A DNA stretch of 36,289 bases from positions 1 through 36,289 of the IMG/VR virus record IMGVR_UViG_3300020442_002498; one strand, 5' to 3'. Position 1 is the stretch's first letter; each line of letters begins with the position of its first letter. Positions 30,914-36,289 of the stretch are shown here, piece by piece. Source of the stretch: a virus. Under the pieces are notes generated by a model that saw only the letters and a program-made list of their open reading frames with translations, did not search any database and had not been told where the DNA came from. The translations under genes and the position numbers were made by a program.

Positions 30914-32217
30914 TGTATAAGCCAAAGGTTTTAGTTACGGCACCAGTTGCTACAAGATCTGGATACGGATCAAGATCACGAGATGTTGTCAGAGCACTGA
31001 TTGAATTAGATAAGTATGATGTTATAATTCAACCTGTTTCATGGGGTGTTACATCACATAATGCTTTAGTTGTAGACGATCCAAAGGATAAGTTGATAAT
31101 TGACAGGATTAAATCTGTAGAAGAATTAAAGGCACTTCAACCTGGAGATCTTGATGTTCATATTCACATTGTTGTTCCAAATGAGTTCACACCACTAGCA
31201 AAATATAATATAGGTATAACTGCTGGTTTAGAGTGTACAACTATTCCACTTAATTGGATAGAGGGAATGAACAGAATGAATTTAACATTAGCAAGCTCAG
31301 AGTTTAGTGCTGAAGTTTTAAGATCTACTCAGTTTAAGCATTCTGAGAATAATCAGATTATGAAAGCTGAGAATCCAGTTGACGTCATATTTGAAGGTGC
31401 TGATACTAGCATATATAAAAAGACAGCTTTGTGTTCAGAAGTTCTACATAATGAATTAAAGAGTATAAAGGAAGACTTTAATTTCTTATTTGTTGGACAT
31501 TGGTTACCTGGTGGATTGGGACAAGATAGAAAAGATGTTGGTATGTTAGTAAAAACATTTATGGAGACATTCAATGCATCTCAAAATGTGGGTCTAATCT
31601 TAAAAACTAGTGGATCAACTACGTGCATGATGGATAGGGAGCAGATGTTAACCAAGATAGAAGATATAAAAAATATTGTAAAGAGACAAATGCCAGATCA
31701 CAATATACCAAACGTGTATCTCCTTTCTGCAGATCTATTTGATACAGAAATGAATGACTTATATAATCATCCAAAGGTTAAGGCTCATGTATCCTTTACC
31801 CATGGAGAGGGATTTGGAAGACCATTATTGGAAGCTTCTTTATCTGAAAAACCAATTATAGCTCCAAATTGGAGTGGACATGTGGATTTCTTGGATAGGA
31901 AGTATTCGGTAATGATTCCTGGATCATTGGTTGACTTGGCACCAGACGCTCTTCAAGAAGGATTGAGAGTAGATGGTCAAAAGTGGTTTCAAGTTAATTA
32001 TAAAGATGCAGCTATGGCCATGGTGGACGTTAAGAAAAATTACAGAAAATATAAGATCAGGTCTAGGAAACAGGCTAAGAATAATAGAAATAGATATTCA
32101 TTCGAAGCTATGAAACGTAGATTGGATTCCTTACTGACTAAACACCTTCCAAAGTTTACAGAGAAGGTGCAAGTACAATTACCTAAATTAAATTTACCAA
32201 AACTGGAGAAAGTATAA
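30913..32217 (+). CDS. Glycosyltransferase, GT4/GT-B type (second copy type)
   Basis: A 434-residue protein. KVLVTAPVATRSGYGSRSRDVVRAL is the N-terminal GT-B acceptor loop, VDVIFEGADTSIY precedes the second domain (FNFLFVGHWLPGGLGQDRKDVG), and THGEGFGRPLLEASLSEKPII carries the E-G-F-G-x7-E donor motif. It is related in plan to the enzyme before it but different in sequence, so the pair may add successive sugars. The C-terminus is basic (KIRSRKQAKNNRNRYS) and ends LPKLNLPKLEKV. It is joined to both neighbours by TAATG junctions, implying translational coupling. Confidence 0.83.
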   Translation: MYKPKVLVTAPVATRSGYGSRSRDVVRALIELDKYDVIIQPVSWGVTSHNALVVDDPKDKLIIDRIKSVEELKALQPGDLDVHIHIVVPNEFTPLAKYNIGITAGLECTTIPLNWIEGMNRMNLTLASSEFSAEVLRSTQFKHSENNQIMKAENPVDVIFEGADTSIYKKTALCSEVLHNELKSIKEDFNFLFVGHWLPGGLGQDRKDVGMLVKTFMETFNASQNVGLILKTSGSTTCMMDREQMLTKIEDIKNIVKRQMPDHNIPNVYLLSADLFDTEMNDLYNHPKVKAHVSFTHGEGFGRPLLEASLSEKPIIAPNWSGHVDFLDRKYSVMIPGSLVDLAPDALQEGLRVDGQKWFQVNYKDAAMAMVDVKKNYRKYKIRSRKQAKNNRNRYSFEAMKRRLDSLLTKHLPKFTEKVQVQLPKLNLPKLEKV

Positions 32218-32432
32218 TGGAACTTATGAGAAATGAAATTATCAGTGCTAGTATTCTTCATTTTAAAGCTCACATTGAAAAGCATAGAATCAACGTTGAG
32301 AATATACTTAGAAATACCGTTGGTGTTGCAGAACATCCCGATATCATGGAAACAGTAGAAAAGGAATTAGCAATAATTGCCGAATACGATGATAAATTAG
32401 AAGTACTAAGAAAGTATTTCCCAGAGGATTAA
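32217..32432 (+). CDS. Small helical protein, unknown
   Basis: A 71-residue, probably all-helical protein (LHFKAHIEKHRINVENILRN and MDTVEKELAII-like helices) ending in an acidic FPED. It starts in the TAATG junction with the glycosyltransferase and ends one base before the next gene. The clean start, coupling and codon use like the neighbours argue that it is real. No family or function was recognised. Confidence 0.6.
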   Translation: MELMRNEIISASILHFKAHIEKHRINVENILRNTVGVAEHPDIMETVEKELAIIAEYDDKLEVLRKYFPED

Positions 32433-32433
32433 T

Positions 32434-32868
32434 ATGGAATCAATAATACAGTGTCACGTTTGTGAAGATAATAATAGATGCTTTCAAGACGAACAAGAAG
32501 GCTACACAAGTTACATGTGTTTTAACTGTGGTTTTATGAGCGATAGTAGATTTAGTAAGGAACACGAAGATAAAGTAAAACAGGATTCAGCACAGCTTAT
32601 CAATAAGTTAAAGGTTTGGGATGATCTTAGACAAATTTATTGGTATCCTTCAGTTGTCAATATGGGTAAGTTGGGAATAATATATCCAGATGGTACACTA
32701 GAAGATTGGAAATGGAAATATGCAAAAACTGTTCCAGTTCCTAAAGAAAAACAGAAGGCACTCTCTAATTATAGTATGATGTTAGATGTTGATAATGCTG
32801 TAGAATACGAAAGAACTGACTTTTTGAGTGCAGTAAAAGAAATGGGAATAGCTAAGGATATTAAATAA
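32434..32868 (+). CDS. Zinc-ribbon-containing protein, unknown
   Basis: A 144-residue protein. QCHVCEDNNRCF and YMCFNCGFMSDSRF within the first 40 residues give two Cys-x-x-Cys knuckles, the usual zinc ribbon of transcription or replication factors. The rest (WDDLRQIYWYPSVVNMG, then IIYPDGTLEDWKWKYAK) is a small mixed fold with several Trp residues that I do not recognise. The stop overlaps the next ATG by one base. Position within the sugar cluster gives no clue to function. Confidence 0.62.
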   Translation: MESIIQCHVCEDNNRCFQDEQEGYTSYMCFNCGFMSDSRFSKEHEDKVKQDSAQLINKLKVWDDLRQIYWYPSVVNMGKLGIIYPDGTLEDWKWKYAKTVPVPKEKQKALSNYSMMLDVDNAVEYERTDFLSAVKEMGIAKDIK

Positions 32869-33470
32869 TGCCTGAAAAAAAGGGGAGAAAAAGGTATCAA
32901 TGGACAAAGATGAGAGCTGGTGACGTTGTCGAATTTAGCTATAAAGGGCAGAGAAAGAATGCAAGACGTAGATACAGAACAGTGCTCATTCTTTCTGAAA
33001 AGGTTATGGTTGTGAGAAAGGATGGTAAAAAGGTTAGATTGGTTCATGGACTACAACTAAGGTCTACTCCCAGAAGGAAGGGTAGTAGGATATTAAAGGA
33101 AGCACAATATTCAAAGCTACTACGAAAGATAGGAAGAGTAGAGGTTAGGGAATACGATAAAACAGAAGAAGGACTTGGTTACGCTATCGCTGGAGCCAGA
33201 CAGACAGCACTTAAAAGATACGAGAGAGTGGATGCATTGGTTGCTGAGTATGGAATTTATAGGACATTTGATTACAATATATGTAAACGTAATGCTTTAT
33301 TTTTAAGTGAGTTTCAATGGCCTGACAATACGATAGAAGCGGCGCAAAAGAAAGCTGCTGAAAAAATTGTAGAAGCTGGACAACGAGCTATACAGAATTA
33401 TTTTAAGAAACAAGATGTTAAACCTATTGGATTTAAACCATTTGATATTCCGGACAGACTTAAAAAATGA
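32868..33470 (+). CDS. Basic protein with SH3/KOW-like N-terminus, unknown
   Basis: A 200-residue very basic protein (Arg- and Lys-rich over the first 90 residues). MRAGDVVEFSYKGQRKNARRRYRTVLIL and VMVVRKDGKKVRLVHGLQLR suggest a small beta-barrel, as in SH3/KOW-like nucleic-acid-binding domains. The C-terminal half is helical (EAAQKKAAEKIVEAGQRAIQ) and ends IPDRLKK. Nucleic-acid binding is inferred from charge and fold impression. I have a vague impression of relatives in marine phages, not a verified family. It overlaps the next gene by four bases (ATGA). Confidence 0.6.
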   Translation: MPEKKGRKRYQWTKMRAGDVVEFSYKGQRKNARRRYRTVLILSEKVMVVRKDGKKVRLVHGLQLRSTPRRKGSRILKEAQYSKLLRKIGRVEVREYDKTEEGLGYAIAGARQTALKRYERVDALVAEYGIYRTFDYNICKRNALFLSEFQWPDNTIEAAQKKAAEKIVEAGQRAIQNYFKKQDVKPIGFKPFDIPDRLKK

Positions 33471-34096
33471 AAATAAGCTACGCGGTTACAACACACAACG
33501 AACATAAAGAAATATCAGAACTGATTCCATTTATATTGGAACATAAAGATTTTGAGGATGAACTGGTCATAATAGACGATCATTCAGATTATAAGACGTG
33601 GAGAGTTTTTGACGAATACATTCACGATAAGGATAACAACATACGATTTTTTGAGCGAGCATTGTATAATGATTTTGCAGCTCATAAAAACTTCATGACT
33701 GAACAGTGTGCAGGCGATTATATTTTCAATATAGATGCAGATGAAATGCCACATGAAAACTTAATTAAGAATGTCAAATCACTAATAGAAATGAACCCCA
33801 GAGTTGATCTGTATTGGGTACCACGGGTTAACACAGTGGAAGGTTTAACAGATGAACATGCGAGTGCATGGGGATGGAAAGTTAACGATAAGGGATGGGT
33901 GAATTGGCCAGATCCACAACAAAGGTTGTATAGGAATAGTAAAGACATTCAGTGGGTTAGACCAGTTCATGAAAGATTGGTCGGTGCAGATGTGGAAACT
34001 GGATTACCAGCTGAAGAAGAGTGGGCATTATATCACCACAAGAAAATAGAAAAACAAGTTGAACAAAATCAAAAATATGCAAGGATATTATCATGA
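33467..34096 (+). CDS. Glycosyltransferase family 2 (GT-A)
   Basis: A 209-residue GT-A enzyme. ISYAVTTHNEHKEISELI is the N-terminal nucleotide-binding strand-loop, LVIIDDHSDYKTW is the second conserved strand, and FNIDADEMPHENL is the D-x-D metal and nucleotide-sugar site. It is short for a GT2 protein but keeps the whole catalytic half; the C-terminal KKIEKQVEQNQKYA helix is typical of small phage or LPS transferases. It shares ATGA junctions with the genes on both sides. Substrate unknown. Confidence 0.82.
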   Translation: MKISYAVTTHNEHKEISELIPFILEHKDFEDELVIIDDHSDYKTWRVFDEYIHDKDNNIRFFERALYNDFAAHKNFMTEQCAGDYIFNIDADEMPHENLIKNVKSLIEMNPRVDLYWVPRVNTVEGLTDEHASAWGWKVNDKGWVNWPDPQQRLYRNSKDIQWVRPVHERLVGADVETGLPAEEEWALYHHKKIEKQVEQNQKYARILS

Positions 34097-34965
34097 AAAT
34101 TTTAGTTACTGGAGGTGCTGGATTTGTTGGTACCAATTTAATAAAGGCCTTATTGAGAGAGGGTCATGATGTTACATCAGTAGACAATTATAGTACTGGG
34201 TTTGAGCATAATCATCAGGAAGGATGTAAGTATATAAACACTGATTTGTCAATTGAAGAACCAAAGCACGGAGCATGGGGTCAAGATAAATTTCAAATAG
34301 AAAAGCCAGATATGATATATCACATGGCAGCGTTGGCTAGAATACAACCTTCGTTAAAGTGGCCAACTAAAACCATAAACAACAATTTCAACAGTACGTT
34401 AAATATTTTAGAATACGCAAGAGAAAATGAAATTCCTGTGGTGTTTGCAGGATCAAGTTCATTTCATCATGGATTATGGGGAAGTCCTTATGCATGGTCT
34501 AAGTTTGCGGGGGAACAACTTTGTGAATTGTACTGGAAAGTTTATAAATTACCAACTGCTATATGTAGATTTTATAATGTGTATGGACCACATCAATTGG
34601 AATCTGGTACTTATGCTACAGTAATTGGAATATTTGAAAAGCTACATAGAGAAGGAAAACCATTAACTGTTACTGGAACTGGTGAACAAAGACGAGATTT
34701 TACACACATCGATGATATAGTAGATGGAATAATTAAATGTTCACTATCAATCGAGACAGTTGCTGGAGAAATATTTGAGTTGGGTAGAGGTGAAAACCAT
34801 TCAATAAACGAATTAGCCGATATGTTTGGAGCAGAAAAAGAATACATACCAGCTAGGGATGGGGAATACGATATTACTTTAGCTAACTATTCTAAAGCAA
34901 ATCAAGTTTTAGGTTGGCAACCAAGAAGAGATTTAGAAGATTATATTAGGATGATTGTAGAATGA
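34093..34965 (+). CDS. NDP-sugar epimerase/dehydratase (extended SDR)
   Basis: A 290-residue extended short-chain dehydrogenase. The NAD site is the G-G-A-G-F-V-G fingerprint at residues 7-13, the substrate-side segment is VVFAGSSSFH, and Tyr133/Lys137 form the catalytic Y-x3-K (SPYAWSKFAGE). RFYNVYGP and QRRDFTHIDDIVDGI are the sugar-binding and C-terminal signatures of the UDP-glucose 4-epimerase/GDP-mannose dehydratase group. Length is slightly below the usual 310-340. It probably interconverts nucleotide sugars for the transferases beside it. Whether it is a 4-epimerase, dehydratase or reductase cannot be told. ATGA overlaps occur on both sides. Confidence 0.87.
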   Translation: MKILVTGGAGFVGTNLIKALLREGHDVTSVDNYSTGFEHNHQEGCKYINTDLSIEEPKHGAWGQDKFQIEKPDMIYHMAALARIQPSLKWPTKTINNNFNSTLNILEYARENEIPVVFAGSSSFHHGLWGSPYAWSKFAGEQLCELYWKVYKLPTAICRFYNVYGPHQLESGTYATVIGIFEKLHREGKPLTVTGTGEQRRDFTHIDDIVDGIIKCSLSIETVAGEIFELGRGENHSINELADMFGAEKEYIPARDGEYDITLANYSKANQVLGWQPRRDLEDYIRMIVE

Positions 34966-35804
34966 GAGAGATTAAGCTCATAACAAACTGTGAGAGACCA
35001 CCAAATTATTTGATGGATTACTGTTTGAATAATTGGTTGGATCTTGGATTTAAACCAGAAAATTTAATATTCTTGGTCAATAATATATCTCATTTTGATA
35101 TGGTTGAATCACTGAAGGAACATTATAACATCGATGCAGTTAGAGTTGAATCTGCTGATGATATTTACAGAAAGGATCAGTGTGTTGTATGGGATGATTT
35201 GGTTGAATATGATTATGGAGCATACCACGACAGAGAGTATTCAATAATAAACAATGTACAACATATACTATTGGATAAGGGTGTTGATGTTGTAATATTT
35301 TTAGATAGAGATGAAACGCTTTATCATCCAAATTTAATGGAGCTTCTACAAACATTTGAAGAACCAATAATTAGGCCACGTGGAATAGAAGTCATACAGA
35401 CTGGTGATGAAGCACCATTGGATGTTACTAAACCCATTTATGAACAAAGAAAGTATGTTAGATATTATCCTTCTAAGAGTAAAGCTTGTATAACTAGAAT
35501 ACCAGTAGAGTGGATGATTGGACGTCATGGAACTTTATGTGGAAGATGGCCTCATGCAGATGATCAGCATTTTGAGAGCGGCGGAGATAGAACAGAATAT
35601 CCAGATTTAATCTTGTATCATATAGATAAAGTTGATATGAATCTAATTTATAAACTTAGAATGGAAAGTCAGCAAATTTTTAAATCAAACGACAGACATA
35701 CAGGTGTCATAGACGAACAACAGTTTACTGATTGGTTTACTGAAGCACAGAGAAACGGTGAACTATATGAAGACCAAAAATTACTTAAGGAAATAGGAAT
35801 ATGA
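34962..35804 (+). CDS. Probable GT-A glycosyltransferase-like protein
   Basis: A 280-residue protein. EIKLITNCERPPNYLMDYCLNNW at the N-terminus, VVIFLDRDETLYHPNLMELL (about 107-126, a D-x-D/E site like those of GT2 and GT92 enzymes), and LILYHIDKVDM near 225 resemble capsule/LPS transferases. I do not recognise an exact family. A helix-rich, polar C-terminus follows. The gene starts in an ATGA overlap with the epimerase and its stop overlaps the next start, consistent with a polycistronic sugar operon. Confidence 0.62.
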   Translation: MREIKLITNCERPPNYLMDYCLNNWLDLGFKPENLIFLVNNISHFDMVESLKEHYNIDAVRVESADDIYRKDQCVVWDDLVEYDYGAYHDREYSIINNVQHILLDKGVDVVIFLDRDETLYHPNLMELLQTFEEPIIRPRGIEVIQTGDEAPLDVTKPIYEQRKYVRYYPSKSKACITRIPVEWMIGRHGTLCGRWPHADDQHFESGGDRTEYPDLILYHIDKVDMNLIYKLRMESQQIFKSNDRHTGVIDEQQFTDWFTEAQRNGELYEDQKLLKEIGI

Positions 35805-36289
35805 AAATAAGTCAAACTAAATTTGAAGAAGCAAAAATTTTTACACCAGAAGTTTATTATGATGACAGAGGATTTTTTATGGAATCGTTTAACGATGAAA
35901 TACATGATGAATTGGGTGAAGTTTATTGGCCTCAAGATAATCATTCAAAATCTCATAAGGGAGTATTAAGAGGTTTACACTATCAGTGGGCAGAACCAAT
36001 GGGAAAGTTAGTTAGAGTTGTTAATGGATCTGGAATAGATTGTATAGTTGATATTAGATTAAATTCAGATACATTTGGTCAACATGAAATATTCCTATTA
36101 AGTGAAAATAATCAGAAAATTTTATGGGTACCACCAGGATTTGCTCATGGATTTCTATCATTAGAAGACAATACCCATTTATGTTATAGGACAAATGCTA
36201 AACACAATCCCGATGCAGAAGGAGCAATAAGTCCATTTGATATGCAGTTAGACATAGATTGGGGATTGGATAGGGAACACATAATGGTT
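35801..36289 (+). CDS. rfbC: dTDP-4-dehydrorhamnose 3,5-epimerase-like (RfbC), cut by window end
   Basis: The visible 163 residues run off the end of the window without a stop. VYYDDRGFFMESFN, SHKGVLRGLHYQ (His60, the catalytic base), GKLVRVVNGSG, ILWVPPGFAHGFLS and HLCYRTN (Tyr129) are the usual motifs of RfbC/RmlC cupin epimerases. About 20-25 residues are probably missing. It forms dTDP-4-keto-L-rhamnose from the 6-deoxy-4-keto-glucose precursor, or a related keto-sugar. RmlA, RmlB and RmlD are not seen here and may lie beyond the window or in the host. The start overlaps the previous stop (ATGA). Confidence 0.88.
   Translation, partial: MKISQTKFEEAKIFTPEVYYDDRGFFMESFNDEIHDELGEVYWPQDNHSKSHKGVLRGLHYQWAEPMGKLVRVVNGSGIDCIVDIRLNSDTFGQHEIFLLSENNQKILWVPPGFAHGFLSLEDNTHLCYRTNAKHNPDAEGAISPFDMQLDIDWGLDREHIMV

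Overview
The window is a 36.3 kb piece of a large, strictly lytic-looking tailed-phage genome with T4-like (myovirus) replication genes. It is AT-rich, every convincing gene is on the + strand, and most genes abut or overlap by 1-30 bases (ATGA and TAATG junctions). No integrase, repressor, insertion sequence or CRISPR array was seen. The host is not stated. The best clue is an intact TonB-dependent receptor whose signal peptide (ending in LFAQ), CarboxypepD-like N-terminal domain and NDMENGWVYWSNW plug motif are typical of the Bacteroidota/Marinimicrobia (FCB) side of the bacteria. A marine FCB host, possibly SAR406-like, is therefore inferred, not shown.

Layout. 1-8.0 kb: tail and baseplate genes (tape-measure C-terminus, two very large baseplate-type proteins, a LysM protein and a small structural-type protein). 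8.0-11.5 kb: a short divergent family-A DNA polymerase-like protein and a large unrecognised acidic/lysine-rich protein. 11.5-12.6 kb: a translationally coupled trio of a NUDIX hydrolase, an unknown protein, and a SelW/Rdx-type redox protein whose active site is Cys-x-x-UGA. The last reads best as a phage-encoded selenoprotein with a bacterial-type SECIS hairpin just downstream of the UGA. 12.56-13.27 kb: a roughly 700-base gene-free stretch dense in hairpins (GNRA tetraloop, T-loop-like hairpin, possible pseudoknot, long 3' hairpin), probably a large structured non-coding RNA that I cannot assign to a family. 13.3-19.6 kb: replication and nucleotide genes (gp32-type SSB with terminator, UvsX/RecA, FEN-type 5'-3' nuclease, DnaB/gp41 helicase, B12-dependent class II ribonucleotide reductase). 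19.7-22.5 kb: the TonB-dependent receptor and a tRNA-Ala(UGC). 22.5-29.4 kb: two blocks headed by copies of the same promoter-like element, carrying a dCMP-hydroxymethylase-like thymidylate-synthase-fold enzyme, a PNKP-type HAD phosphatase, dUTPase, family-B DNA polymerase, an Nmad1/DUF1599 protein, a Cas4-like Fe-S nuclease and small proteins. 29.4 kb to the end: a sugar cluster (two GT4 and two GT-A type glycosyltransferases, an NDP-sugar epimerase and a truncated RfbC-like 3,5-epimerase).

How it fits together. SSB, UvsX, FEN nuclease, helicase and PolB form most of a T4-type replisome. RNR, dUTPase, the TS-fold enzyme and Nmad1 shape the dNTP pool and probably introduce modified cytosine. 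The sugar genes may decorate the host surface, the virion or modified DNA. The three least ordinary items are the UGA-containing Rdx gene, the large structured RNA directly after it, and the outer-membrane TonB receptor placed directly after a cobalamin-dependent RNR. All functional statements come from reading motifs by eye; no database search was run.
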